Source of the DNA: Streptomyces sp. A012304
GTDB taxonomy: Bacteria; Actinomycetota; Actinomycetes; Streptomycetales; Streptomycetaceae
Length of the DNA stretch: 64,000 nucleotides
Reading direction: 5' to 3'
Assembly (NCBI RefSeq): GCF_026008495.1
Contig: NZ_BQUN01000106.1
Location: 32,641-96,640, forward strand
Shown here: positions 28,537 through 37,078 of the stretch, one piece after another
Numbering within the stretch: position 1 is the first letter of the stretch
Layout: the number at the start of each line of letters is the position of its first letter
The notes under the pieces: model-generated
Seen by the model: the letters and a program-made list of their open reading frames with translations, nothing else
What the model was told of the DNA's origin: nothing
Databases searched by the model: none
Program-made: the position numbers and the translations under genes

Positions 28537-28576
28537 CTCCGCCCCGGCCGGCCGCCAGCGCCCGGCCGGGGCGGAG
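28537..28576 (+). terminator. Strong hairpin terminator after icd
   Basis: A perfect 15-bp stem is formed by CTCCGCCCCGGCCGG (28537-28551) and CCGGCCGGGGCGGAG (28562-28576) around a 10-base loop, beginning 9 bp after the icd stop. No T-run follows, which is normal in this genus. Confidence 0.8.
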
Positions 28577-28665
28577 CCGTCTTCGGCGCCGGCCGGGCCC
28601 TGTCGGTGGGGTATGGCATCTTGATCATGGAACATGCCTGCCGGCCGCGACCTCGGGAACAGCTC

Positions 28666-29463
28666 ATGACACCTGCCGCACCGTCCTTCTCCGTCCTCCC
28701 CGGTGCCTCCGACTCGCCGGTGATCCTGCACGTGCCGCACTCGGCGCGGGAGATACCGCCGCGGGTGCGCGCGGGGATCGTGCTGGACGACGGGGCGCTG
28801 GGGCGGGAGCTGGACCACATCACCGACGCCCACACCGCGGAGATCGCCGAGGCGGCGGCGGAGCGGGCCGCCGCGAGGCCGTGGCGGTTCGTCAACCGGC
28901 TGTCCCGGCTGGTCGTCGACCCGGAGCGGTTCCCGGACGAGCGGGAGGAGATGCTCGCGGTGGGAATGGGCGCGGTGTACACGCGGACCACGCACCGGGA
29001 GGCGCTGCGCCCCGACGGCTTCGATCCCGAACCGCTGATCGCCCGGTACTTCCGGCCCTACGCGCGGGCGATGAGCGACGCCGTGGCCGAGCGGCTGGCC
29101 GCCGCCGGACGGGCCGTGATCATCGACGTGCACTCCTATCCCACCGAGCGGCTGCCCTACGAGCTGCACGGCGAGGGTCCCCGGCCGCCGGTCTGCCTGG
29201 GCACCGACGCCTTCCACACCCCGCCCGAGCTGCTGGCCGCCGCGCGGGAGGCGTTCGCCGGGATCGGGGAGACGGGACTGGACAGCCCGTTCGCCGGGAC
29301 GTACGTACCCCTCGCGTACTACGGGACGGAGCCGCGGGTGTCCGCACTGATGGTGGAGATCCGGCGGGACACGTACATGAGCGAGCCGGGTGGCACCGCC
29401 GGGGCGGGGCTGGACCGGCTCGGCTCGGCGCTGGCCGGGCTGGTGGACGCCGTCTCCGGCTGA
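28666..29463 (+). CDS. N-formylglutamate amidohydrolase family protein
   Basis: This 265-residue protein contains SPVILHVPHSAREIPP near the start, RFVNRLSRLVVDPERFPD, and AVIIDVHSYPTERLPYE. All are conserved in the N-formylglutamate amidohydrolase (HutG/FGase) family, whose zinc ligands include the His of HVPHS and of DVHSY. It would hydrolyse N-formylglutamate or a related N-acyl amino acid. No other histidine-degradation gene is nearby. I chose the ATG at 28666 because the family usually starts a few residues before the first strand; an ATG at 28627 is possible. It stands alone, converging with the sigma-factor operon 13 bp later. Confidence 0.87.
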   Translation: MTPAAPSFSVLPGASDSPVILHVPHSAREIPPRVRAGIVLDDGALGRELDHITDAHTAEIAEAAAERAAARPWRFVNRLSRLVVDPERFPDEREEMLAVGMGAVYTRTTHREALRPDGFDPEPLIARYFRPYARAMSDAVAERLAAAGRAVIIDVHSYPTERLPYELHGEGPRPPVCLGTDAFHTPPELLAAAREAFAGIGETGLDSPFAGTYVPLAYYGTEPRVSALMVEIRRDTYMSEPGGTAGAGLDRLGSALAGLVDAVSG

Positions 29464-29476
29464 CCCCCGAGGCGGC

Positions 29477-29944
29477 TCAGGCGCGCAGCCACTCCGTGAC
29501 GACCACCTCCCCGCCGGTGCGCAGGCGCAGCGCGAAGGGTCCGGCGGGCGGGGCGTCGGCGACGAAGCGGCCCATGTCGTCGGCGAGGAGCGCGGCGCCC
29601 GCCCGGGGTCCGGCGAGGACCTCGATCGACGCGGGCTGCGGCGGCAGCAGCTGCCCCATCAGCCCCTGCGCGCCCACCTCGACGTCGACGGTCAGTCCGC
29701 CGCCGTGGAAGGTGAGCATCCGCGGCACGTCGACCGCGCCCCGGACCGGGATGGCGTCCACCAGCGAGTCGAAGGTCAGTTCCGCGACCCGCGCGTCGAG
29801 GTCGTGCAGCACGTACGCTTCGATGGCGATCTGCCGCAGCCCGGCCGGCACCGGGTCCAGGATCGCGGCGGCCTCGCGCAGCTCCACCTCCAGACTGCCG
29901 TGGTCGAACTCCTCCTCGTCGAAGGCGTCGTCGTGGTCGTCCAT
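29477..29944 (-). CDS. Small acidic protein of the sigma/CHAT module
   Basis: This 155-residue protein begins MDDHDDAFDEEEFDHG, a very acidic N-terminus, followed by a folded region with two or three beta-rich stretches (MLTFHGGGLTVDVEVGAQGL and FALRLRTGGEVVVTEWL). I do not recognise a family. It has no membrane segment and no zinc-binding anti-sigma motif (HxxxCxxC). The ATG at 29944 lies 5 bp after the sigma-factor stop on the same strand, so the two are co-translated. Its position suggests it modulates the sigma factor or is a target or scaffold for the proteases encoded next to it. That is inference from context only. Confidence 0.75.
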   Translation of the reverse strand: MDDHDDAFDEEEFDHGSLEVELREAAAILDPVPAGLRQIAIEAYVLHDLDARVAELTFDSLVDAIPVRGAVDVPRMLTFHGGGLTVDVEVGAQGLMGQLLPPQPASIEVLAGPRAGAALLADDMGRFVADAPPAGPFALRLRTGGEVVVTEWLRA

Positions 29945-29949
29945 GGCGT

Positions 29950-30525
29950 TCACAATGCTCCCCGTGCGTCGAGTTTGGCCCGCAGGCGGCGCAGACATCG
30001 CTGGCGCATCGGTCCGATGCTGCCCACCGCGATGCCCAGGGCGGCCGAGACCTCCTGGTAACTGGGCGGCGGCGAGGAGATCAGCACCCGCAGCAACTGC
30101 CGGCAGCGCTCGCCGAGCGCCTCGAACTCCTGCCAGAGACGACGGACGCGCTCGCTCTGCGCGGCCGCCTCCTCCGAGTCCAGCACCGACTGTTCCGGTG
30201 TACGGTCCTCGCTGACCCGGTCGAGCAGCTGGGGATCGTCCGTAGGGGTCAGCCGGCGCAGGCTTTTGATCACTTTCAGGCACTCGTTGCGCGCGGTGCT
30301 CGCCAGCCAGGATCCGGCCTTGTCCGGTTCACGGATCCGCCCGAGGTGCTGGGCGAAGCGGAACCACACGGTCTGGTACACCTCGTGCCCGTCGGCCTCG
30401 GAGAGCCGGTGCGCGCGCACGACGGACCACACCAGCGGGCTCAGCCCGTCCACCAGCGCCTTCCAGGCCCCCGTGTCACCGTCGACGGCGGCCTGGACGA
30501 GCGCGCCGACCTCACTACGGTCCAC
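29950..30525 (-). CDS. ECF-like RNA polymerase sigma factor
   Basis: This 191-residue protein has sigma region 2 (GLSPLVWSVVRAHRLSEADG, HEVYQTVWFRFAQHLGRI, GSWLASTARNECLKVI) and region 4 (LGERCRQLLRVLI, then SYQEVSAALGIAVGSIGPMR). It lacks regions 1 and 3, as ECF factors do. I prefer the GTG at 30525, which has GAGGGG nine bases upstream. An ATG at 30588 would add 21 residues. It lies between a small acidic protein and a subtilase gene on the same strand, facing a CHAT protease gene. It probably directs transcription of this module. No promoter consensus could be fixed from one window. Confidence 0.88.
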   Translation of the reverse strand: MDRSEVGALVQAAVDGDTGAWKALVDGLSPLVWSVVRAHRLSEADGHEVYQTVWFRFAQHLGRIREPDKAGSWLASTARNECLKVIKSLRRLTPTDDPQLLDRVSEDRTPEQSVLDSEEAAAQSERVRRLWQEFEALGERCRQLLRVLISSPPPSYQEVSAALGIAVGSIGPMRQRCLRRLRAKLDARGAL

Positions 30526-30595
30526 GGTCCCACCCCTCGTGTACGGCCTGTCATCGTACGCCGTGGAGGGGACGGCTTCGGACCTCATCGCGTCC

Positions 30596-32032
30596 TCACG
30601 CCGAGGGGGCGAACCGGTCGACGGGGACCGGACGCCAGGTCGGCGGCAGCAGTGCCGGGACGTGGAAGCCGCGCACCTCGGCGAACTCGGCGTCGTCCGC
30701 GAGCAGCCGGCGGGCGGCGGCACGCGGGTCGCGCTCGCCGTGCGCCGTCATGTGCGCGGCGACCAGCCCGGCGACGAGGGGCGTCGCGAAGGACGTGCCG
30801 CTCCAGGACGCGAGCCCTTCGAACATGACCTGGTCCGGCTTGCCCGCGCCGGCCGCCCGCACCTCGCTCAACACCCCGGTGTGGCGCGGGGAGCGGCAGG
30901 TGCAGGGGTAGGCGAAGCCGTAGCGGCAGTCCTCGTACGTGGAGTGCTGGTAGACGTACGGGACGGGCGAGTCGAAACCGGTGAGGGCGCTGGTGAGGCG
31001 CTCGCCGGGGGCGTACACCCGCACCCAGGGACCGTGGTTGCTGAAGCAGGCGCCGAACTCGCCGTCGCCGCGCAGCGCGCCGACCGACAGCACCGCGTCC
31101 GCGTACTCGGGCAGGGCGGCGTAGGCGGCGGGCCAGAAGGGCGCGGCGCTGGCGTTGTTGCCGGCGGCGGCCACCAGCAGGGTGTGTCTGGTGCTCAGTT
31201 CCTCCATGAACGCGGCCACGCCGAGCAGACCGTCGACCCGGCCGTTGGAGGTGCCGGCGGAGAGGCTGATGATGTCCGGCCAGCCGCCCTGCTCGACGGC
31301 TTCGAAGAGCTTGTCGCCGAAGTCGTACTCCAGGATCGCGCCGGCGTCGTCCAGGGTGTTGCGCACGGTGACGTCGGTGTTGGGGGCGACGGCCGCGACG
31401 AGTCCGGCGATGAAGGTGCCGTGGCCGACGTACTGCTGGAGGACGCCCTGCTCGTCGGTCTCCCGCAGCTGCGCGTCGCCCTCGGCGCGGGCGAGCGGCG
31501 GGTAGGAGCGGTAGTCGTGGGTCAGGCCGGTGTCGATGACGAGGACACCCACGGCGCTGCCGGCGTCGTACGGCGTGCCGGCGGCGGACGGGTTGGGCGG
31601 CTCGCTGCGCGGGGCGGGCACCGGTTCGTCGCCGGGGCAGGCGTTGACGGCGATGTGCACCACGTGGTTGCGGCTGACCAGCCGGCGCCCGGTGCGGTCC
31701 TCGGCGCCCCGCAGGGCGCGCAGCGCGCCCGCGACGGCACGGTCGGCGCCCGGCTCTCCCCGCCCCGGGTCGCCGACCTGGATCCGGGTGACGCCGGAGC
31801 GGTTGGCGCGCGGGCCGGCCCGGCGCACCTGCTCCGGGACCAGGCCCTCGGTCTCGGTGAAGTGAGCGCGGACGGCGTCCTCGACGACCTGGGCCTCCTC
31901 GCCGTCCCGCGCGAGGACGACGCCCTTCTCGTAGATGAACTCGGCGGAGTCGTCCGGTCCCATCGCCAAGGGGACGTCGGGCAGCGCGCGTTGGATCTGT
32001 TCGAACTGCTCATGGAATCGCTGTGGTGCCAT
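30596..32032 (-). CDS. Subtilisin-like serine protease without signal peptide
   Basis: This 478-residue S8-family protein has its catalytic triad at D167 (VLVIDTG), H204 (GHGTFIAG) and S414 (SGTSFATPLVAG), with the oxyanion asparagine N292 (AAAGNN). The N-terminus (MAPQRFHEQFEQIQRAL) is not a signal peptide, and there is no C-terminal anchor, so it should act in the cytoplasm. The first 120 residues may be a propeptide or a partner-binding domain. The ATG at 32032 follows GGGGAGGA. It is in the operon with the sigma factor and small protein, and is divergent from the CHAT protease. The module suggests regulated intracellular proteolysis. Confidence 0.9.
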   Translation of the reverse strand: MAPQRFHEQFEQIQRALPDVPLAMGPDDSAEFIYEKGVVLARDGEEAQVVEDAVRAHFTETEGLVPEQVRRAGPRANRSGVTRIQVGDPGRGEPGADRAVAGALRALRGAEDRTGRRLVSRNHVVHIAVNACPGDEPVPAPRSEPPNPSAAGTPYDAGSAVGVLVIDTGLTHDYRSYPPLARAEGDAQLRETDEQGVLQQYVGHGTFIAGLVAAVAPNTDVTVRNTLDDAGAILEYDFGDKLFEAVEQGGWPDIISLSAGTSNGRVDGLLGVAAFMEELSTRHTLLVAAAGNNASAAPFWPAAYAALPEYADAVLSVGALRGDGEFGACFSNHGPWVRVYAPGERLTSALTGFDSPVPYVYQHSTYEDCRYGFAYPCTCRSPRHTGVLSEVRAAGAGKPDQVMFEGLASWSGTSFATPLVAGLVAAHMTAHGERDPRAAARRLLADDAEFAEVRGFHVPALLPPTWRPVPVDRFAPSA

Positions 32033-32085
32033 GGCGTGTCCTCCCCTGAGACCGTCGGTCGTCAGTCAGAGCCGCGAGGCTGTCG

Positions 32086-32096
32086 TCTGATACAGG
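32086..32096 (+). promoter_or_regulatory. TGATAC box upstream of the subtilase gene
   Basis: TCTGATACAGG lies 54 bp upstream of the subtilase ATG. It differs by one base from the core of the palindromic box before the LuxR-family gene (CCTGATACAGG). It may be a shared regulator site for this module. Confidence 0.4.
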
Positions 32097-32203
32097 TGGT
32101 GCGACGAGCGGGGCGGGTGGTGTGGTTGCGCCCGCGCGTGCGGCTCGTGCGCCGCCGGGTGCGCCCGCGGAGTGCGCCGATCCCGTTGGCGCGACAGCCC
32201 TTT

Positions 32204-32230
32204 GATACGGCCTGATACGGCCCGATACGG
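32204..32230 (+). repeat. Three GATACGG boxes at 10-bp spacing upstream of the CHAT gene
   Basis: GATACGG occurs at 32204-32210, 32214-32220 and 32224-32230, in 10-bp direct repeats of the type TGATACGGCC. The spacing of one helical turn favours cooperative binding of a regulator on one DNA face. The array ends 46 bp before the chosen CHAT start. Confidence 0.6.
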
Positions 32231-32239
32231 CGCCGACCC

Positions 32240-32268
32240 TGTGTGACATGCAACCGGGCCACTACCAT
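32240..32268 (+). promoter_or_regulatory. Candidate leaderless promoter of the CHAT gene
   Basis: TGTGTG (32240-32245) and TACCAT (32263-32268) are 17 bp apart. The -10 element ends 7 bases before the GTG at 32276, which is the geometry of a leaderless Streptomyces transcript. No ribosome site precedes that GTG. Confidence 0.45.
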
Positions 32269-32275
32269 CCGTGGG

Positions 32276-34879
32276 GTGACAGCGGGAAACGACACGGTTC
32301 TCGAACTGCTGCCGATGGTGTTCGCCGCCCCCAACGACGCGCTGGCGCGGGCGGAGGGCGTGCTCGACACCGATCCGACGCCGTTGCACGCCTCCGTCGC
32401 CCACCAGGTGATCGGCATCTGGCAACGGGACTGGGGCGACATGCGCCTGGCCCTGGACCATCTGCGCCGGGCCCGGGCGTGCGCGGCGCGCGCGGACTCC
32501 GCCGAGCGCGAGGCGGACGTCCTGGCCACGCTCGGGGTGGCGCTGGTGCACGCGGGCCGCACCCGGCAGGGCCTGGCCGCGTTCGAGCGGGGTGTCGAGC
32601 GCGGCACCGGGCACACCCGCGCGCGTGTGCTGTACCGGCGGGCGTACTCCTGGTGGGTGCTGGGGCACCACCGGGAGGCGCTGGAGGACGTGCGCAAGGC
32701 GATACCGGTGCTGCGCCAGGCCGACGACGTCATCTGGACGGCCCGTGCCCTCACCCTGCGCGCCACCGTGCATCTGGCGCTGGGCGCGGTGGACCGCGCG
32801 GAGGCGGACTTCACGGCGGCCGAGGCGCTGTGGGACACCACCGGCCAGGAGCACGACAAGGCCGACGCGGTGGAGAGCCGGGGGCTGGCCGCGTTCCGCT
32901 CCGGGGACATCCCGGCGGCGCTGCGGCTGCTGGACGAGGCCGAGGAGCGCTACGCCAAGCTCGGCACCCCCACCTTCATGCTGAACATCCGGCGCTGCGA
33001 GGTGCTGATGGCGGCCGGTCTCGCGCCGGAGGCGCTGGCCGAGGCGGACGCGGCGATCGGGGTGCTGGACGGGATCGGCGGGCAGTCGACCCGCAAGGCG
33101 GAGCTGCTGCTGGCCGCCGCGAAGGCGGCCCGGCTGGCGGGCGACGCGGGGACGGCGATCGCGCGTGCCGCCGTCGCGGTGCGGCTCTTCGCCGGTCAGC
33201 GGCGCACCTGGTGGGAGGCGCACGCCCAGCTGGTGCTGATCGAGGCGCGGGTGGCCGCGGGGCGCGGCTCGGGGCGGCTGGTCGCGGACGCGGTGCGGGT
33301 GGCGGAGCGGCTGTCCGCCTTCGAGGCGCCGGCCGCGCCGGAGGCGTGGCTGCTGGCGGGACGGATCGCGCTGGACCTGGACTGGCGTTCGGACGCGGAA
33401 CGGTATCTGGCGATCGCCGCGCGCAGCCGGCGCAGCGGGCCGCCGCTGGCCCGGATGACGGGCTGGGCGGCTCAGGCGCTGTGGGCGCGGGCCACCGGAT
33501 CGGGGCGGGGTGTGCTGGAGGCCTGCCGGCGTGGCCTGGACGTCCTCGACGACCACCGGACGACGCTGGGCGCCTCGGAGTTGCGGGCCCGGGCCACCGC
33601 GCAGGGCGCCGAACTCGCCGCGCTCGCGCAGCAGGCGAGCCTGGAAGGGGGCGGACCGCGACGGTTGCTGGTGTGGAGCGAGCGCTGGCGGGCCACGGTG
33701 CTGTCGGCGCCGCCGACCCGGCCGCCCGCGGATCCGGCGCTGCTGAGCGGGCTGACGGCGTTCCGGGAGATCGCCGCGCGCGCGGAGAGCGCGCGCCGGG
33801 ACGGGCGGCCGGTGCCGACCCTGGAGCGGGAGCAGCGCCGCCTGGAGCGGGAGATCCGGTCCCGGACGCTGCACATCCGCGGGGACGCGCCCGGTGACGG
33901 TCACCGCTTCGACGTGGGCCGGCTGCTGGAGCGGCTCGGTGAGGGGCGGCTGGTGGAGCTCGCCGTCCTGGACGGGCGGGTGCAGGTGCTGCTGTGCGGG
34001 GGCGGGCGGGTGCGGCGGTTCACGGGCGGCCCGCTGGCCGAGGCGGAGCGGGAGGCCGAGCATGTGCAGGCCGCGCTGCGGCGGCTGGCGCATCCCAGGG
34101 CGGAGGGCCGGCTGCCGCTGGTGGAGGCGATGGGGCGGCGGCTGGAGGAGCTGCTGCTGGGCGGTGCGGCCGGGCAGTTGGGTTCCGGTCCGGTGGTCGT
34201 CGTGCCGCCGGCCCGGCTGCACCGCGTGCCCTGGGCGCTGCTGCCGTCGCTGCGCGAGCGGGTGCTCAGTGTGTCGCCGTCGGCGAGCAGTTGGCTGCGC
34301 GCCCGGGAGACCGAGCCGCCGCCGGGTGGCCGGCATGTGCTGGTGCGGGGGCCGGGCCTGGCGACCGGCGGCGCGGAGGTGCCGGACGTGGCCGGCCGGT
34401 ACGGCAGGCCGACGGTGCTGGAACAGGCGGACGCGCGGGTGCCGCGGGTACTGGAGGAGCTGGACGGGGCCGCGCTCGCGCACATCGCCGCGCACGGCAC
34501 CTTCCGGGCCGACAGCCCGCTGTTCTCGTCGCTGCTCATGGCCGACGGCCCGCTGATCGTCCACGACTTCGAACGCCTCGCGCGCAGCCCGTACCGGATC
34601 ATCCTCTCCAGCTGCGACACCGCCCGGCTCGCCTCGGTCGGTGCCGATGAACTCCTCGGGCTGGTCACGGCGTTGCTGCCGCTGGGCACGGCGGGTGTGG
34701 TGGCGAGCAGCGCGCCGGTCAACGACGAGGCGGTGGTCGCGCTGATGCTGGCCCTGCACAAGGGGGTCAGCGCCGGCCTGTCGCTGGCGGAGGCGCTGCG
34801 CGACGCCCGCACCGCGCTGCCCGGGGACGCCCCGCACCAGGCGACGGGGTGGGCGTTCACGGCGTTCGGCGCGGCGTGA
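32276..34879 (+). CDS. CHAT-domain protease with TPR-like repeats
   Basis: This 867-residue protein has about 600 residues of tetratricopeptide-like helices (for example GVALVHAGRTRQGLAAFERG and YSWWVLGHHREALEDVRKAI). A C-terminal CHAT caspase-like domain follows, with its catalytic histidine at H740 (LAHIAAHGTF) and cysteine at C780 (IILSSCDTARLASVGADE). CHAT proteins are separase/caspase relatives that cleave protein targets when a sensor part is triggered. I prefer the GTG at 32276, seven bases after a TACCAT -10, over the GTG at 32243. It faces the sigma-small-protein-subtilase operon across a 243-bp region holding repeated GATACGG boxes, and converges with a LuxR-family regulator. It is probably the central effector of this module. 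Confidence 0.9.
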   Translation: MTAGNDTVLELLPMVFAAPNDALARAEGVLDTDPTPLHASVAHQVIGIWQRDWGDMRLALDHLRRARACAARADSAEREADVLATLGVALVHAGRTRQGLAAFERGVERGTGHTRARVLYRRAYSWWVLGHHREALEDVRKAIPVLRQADDVIWTARALTLRATVHLALGAVDRAEADFTAAEALWDTTGQEHDKADAVESRGLAAFRSGDIPAALRLLDEAEERYAKLGTPTFMLNIRRCEVLMAAGLAPEALAEADAAIGVLDGIGGQSTRKAELLLAAAKAARLAGDAGTAIARAAVAVRLFAGQRRTWWEAHAQLVLIEARVAAGRGSGRLVADAVRVAERLSAFEAPAAPEAWLLAGRIALDLDWRSDAERYLAIAARSRRSGPPLARMTGWAAQALWARATGSGRGVLEACRRGLDVLDDHRTTLGASELRARATAQGAELAALAQQASLEGGGPRRLLVWSERWRATVLSAPPTRPPADPALLSGLTAFREIAARAESARRDGRPVPTLEREQRRLEREIRSRTLHIRGDAPGDGHRFDVGRLLERLGEGRLVELAVLDGRVQVLLCGGGRVRRFTGGPLAEAEREAEHVQAALRRLAHPRAEGRLPLVEAMGRRLEELLLGGAAGQLGSGPVVVVPPARLHRVPWALLPSLRERVLSVSPSASSWLRARETEPPPGGRHVLVRGPGLATGGAEVPDVAGRYGRPTVLEQADARVPRVLEELDGAALAHIAAHGTFRADSPLFSSLLMADGPLIVHDFERLARSPYRIILSSCDTARLASVGADELLGLVTALLPLGTAGVVASSAPVNDEAVVALMLALHKGVSAGLSLAEALRDARTALPGDAPHQATGWAFTAFGAA

Positions 34880-34892
34880 ACGCCCTTGTGCC

Positions 34893-37055
34893 TCAGGCCG
34901 GCTGGGCGGTGGGCGGCTCCACCAGCCAGGGCAGGGCCGCGCGGTCGCTCGCGCCGAGGCGGGTGTAGGCCCCGTAGAGGTGGTTGCCGACCGTGCGGAC
35001 GGACAGGGTGAGGCGTTCGGCGATCTGACGGTTGCTCAGTCCCGCCGCGGCGAGGGTGACGATCTGCCGTTGGCGGGCGGTGAGTTCGCCGAGGACGAGT
35101 CCGGACAGGGCCGGGGTGCGGGCGCCCTGACAGCGGCGGGCCAGGGCGGCGGCGCGGGTGCGGGCGGTGCGGGCGGCCCCGGCGTCGCGGTGGGCCGTCA
35201 CGGCCTGGGCGTGCGCCTCCGCCGCGAACAGCAGGAAGCCGCGCTCCTCCAGTTCCTCGGCGACCCGGTCCAGCGCGGGGCCGTCGCGACGGGCGAGCGC
35301 GTCGGCGTGGCGGGCGAAGACGCCGTCCGGCAGCGGCAGTCGCGCGGCGAGGCCGGGGGCGCCGAGGCGTACGGCGTCGTAGGCGGCGTAGGGATCGCTC
35401 GTGTCGAGCTCCCTGAGGGCGGCGTCGAGGTCACCACGAGCGGCGGCGAACCAGCAGGCGACCGACGCCGTCCCACCGTCCCGGGCGGGGGCCTGCCCGG
35501 ACTGGGCGGGGGTCTGGCCGGACTGGGCGGGGGCCTGCCCGGAGTTAGCGGGGGCCTGCCCAGACCGGCCAGGGGCCTGACCGGAGTGAGCGGGCACCTG
35601 CCCGCACCGACCGGGGACCTGACCGGGCTGGGCGGAGGTCTGCCCGGACTGGGCGGAGGTCTGCCGGGGCCGAGCAGGGACGTGCCCAGATCGGTCGGGC
35701 ATCTGCCCAGACCGGCCAGGGGCCTGACCGGAGTGAGCGGGCACCTGCCCGCACCGACCGGGGGCCTGCCCGCGCTGGGCGGACGTCTTCCCGGACTGGG
35801 CGGAGGTCTGCCCTGCGTGAGCGAGGGCCTGCCCGGACTGGGCGGTGGACAGGGCGAGTTCATGGTGGCAGGCGGGGTCGTGGGGGGCGTTCCGGAGGCC
35901 TTCGCGTGCCCAGGCCGCCGCCTCCCGCAGTTGTCCCCGCAGCCGGGCGAACCGTGCGCGGACGGCCGCGTAGCCGGCCGGGACCGGCAGGCCCTGCGCG
36001 ACCAGCCACTCCCCCACCGGCGCGTGGGCCGCGCGGACGTCGACGCGGTCGATGCGGCGGGCCAGCGCGGCCGCCTCGGCGTCGAGGGCCGGCCCGTGCG
36101 GCGGGCGCGTGCCGGTCAGCCGGCGCGCCCGCAGCCGGCCCGCGGCGGCGCGCAGCACGGGGCCGTGCAGGGGGTGGGCGAGGCGGACGGTGGTGTCGTC
36201 GTCGGCGTGGATCAGGCCGTCCGTCTCCAGGCGTTCGAGGACGCGCAGGTCCAGGGCGTCGACGGGCAGCGGCAGGGGCTCGGCGAAGGCGAGGCGGTCG
36301 AGGGTCTCGCGTTCGTCGGGGCAGGGGCGGGCGAGGACGGTCGCCGCGCGGTCGCGCAGGGCGGGGGTGACCGGGACCGGGCCGCGCCAGGCCCACGTTC
36401 CGGTGTCGGGGTCGCGGGTCAGCAGCCGCCGGGCGCGCAGCGCGTCCAGCAGGTCGCGCAGGAGGCGCAGGTCGCCGTGGGCGAGGCGGTGCAGGCGGTC
36501 GGCGGTGAGCGGCTCCAGGGGGCCGCCGGCCCCGGCGGCAAGGAGCTGGGCGGTCTCGTCGCGGGGCAACGGCTCCAGGGCGAGGCGGGGCAGGAGTTCC
36601 CCCGTCCACAGGCGGCTCACGGCGGCCGGCGCGGCGGCGCCGTCGGCGGCGAGGACCAGCAGCCGGGTGCGGCCCCGCACGGCCAGCTGGTGGACCAGGG
36701 CGGCGGACGCGTCGTCGAGCAGATGCGCGTCGTCGACGAGCAGCAGCCGTACGCCGGTCATGAGGTGCACCGCGCGGTGGAGGGTGACGTCCTCGGGCAG
36801 CAGGTGGGCGAACGCGGCGAACGGGGTGCCGCGGGTCTCGGGGGTGCCGGCGACCCGGGCGCAGTCCGTGTCGCGCAGCGCCTGGGCGGCCAGCCGGGTG
36901 CGGCCGCAGCCCGCCGGTCCGGTCACCACCAGGCCGGGCCGGCCGGCCGCCGACGAGCGGCGGACCAGGTCGAGTTCCTCCTCCCGTCCGGTGAACGGCC
37001 ACGGCAGCGACCGGGGTGGCTGAAGGCTGTGGGCGTCGCGTACAGAAGTCGTCAC
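34893..37055 (-). CDS. LuxR-family ATPase regulator with an internal heptad-repeat tract
   Basis: This 720-residue large LuxR-type regulator has an N-terminal AAA/STAND-like ATPase and a C-terminal LuxR helix-turn-helix (LTARQRQIVTLAAAGLSNRQ, then LSVRTVGNHLYGAYTRLG). Its Walker A reads GPAGCGRT (residues 46-53), with arginine where lysine is expected. Walker B is LLLVDDAHLLDD. Between them and the DNA-binding end lies a tract of about 18 heptads of the type G-Q-x-P-A-x-S, encoded by 21-bp tandem repeats. Such a linker is not normal in this family. The GTG at 37055 lies 24 bp from a 15-bp palindrome. It is divergent from a metalloprotease and convergent with the CHAT gene. Confidence 0.88.
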   Translation of the reverse strand: MTTSVRDAHSLQPPRSLPWPFTGREEELDLVRRSSAAGRPGLVVTGPAGCGRTRLAAQALRDTDCARVAGTPETRGTPFAAFAHLLPEDVTLHRAVHLMTGVRLLLVDDAHLLDDASAALVHQLAVRGRTRLLVLAADGAAAPAAVSRLWTGELLPRLALEPLPRDETAQLLAAGAGGPLEPLTADRLHRLAHGDLRLLRDLLDALRARRLLTRDPDTGTWAWRGPVPVTPALRDRAATVLARPCPDERETLDRLAFAEPLPLPVDALDLRVLERLETDGLIHADDDTTVRLAHPLHGPVLRAAAGRLRARRLTGTRPPHGPALDAEAAALARRIDRVDVRAAHAPVGEWLVAQGLPVPAGYAAVRARFARLRGQLREAAAWAREGLRNAPHDPACHHELALSTAQSGQALAHAGQTSAQSGKTSAQRGQAPGRCGQVPAHSGQAPGRSGQMPDRSGHVPARPRQTSAQSGQTSAQPGQVPGRCGQVPAHSGQAPGRSGQAPANSGQAPAQSGQTPAQSGQAPARDGGTASVACWFAAARGDLDAALRELDTSDPYAAYDAVRLGAPGLAARLPLPDGVFARHADALARRDGPALDRVAEELEERGFLLFAAEAHAQAVTAHRDAGAARTARTRAAALARRCQGARTPALSGLVLGELTARQRQIVTLAAAGLSNRQIAERLTLSVRTVGNHLYGAYTRLGASDRAALPWLVEPPTAQPA
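35483..35860 (-). repeat. In-frame 21-bp minisatellite inside the LuxR-family gene
   Basis: About 18 units of 21 bp encode heptads such as APGRSGQ, VPAHSGQ, TSAQSGQ and APAQSGQ. There is a higher-order repeat: 61 bp at 35556-35616 recur exactly at 35703-35763, an offset of 147 bp (seven heptads). Because the unit length is a multiple of three, copy-number change keeps the reading frame. The repeat also keeps other frames open, which creates misleading open frames. Confidence 0.9.
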
Positions 37056-37078
37056 ATCTACGGGAGTCGCGGTACTCA

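Noticed and set aside
32066..34837. 923-codon minus-strand frame opposite the CHAT gene
   Set aside because: The plus strand encodes CHAT catalytic residues and TPR-like repeats; the minus frame is a Gln/Arg-rich shadow.
35460..35870. Regularly spaced repeats resembling a CRISPR array
   Set aside because: The units are contiguous 21-bp coding repeats without unique spacers, lie inside a LuxR gene, and no cas gene is present.
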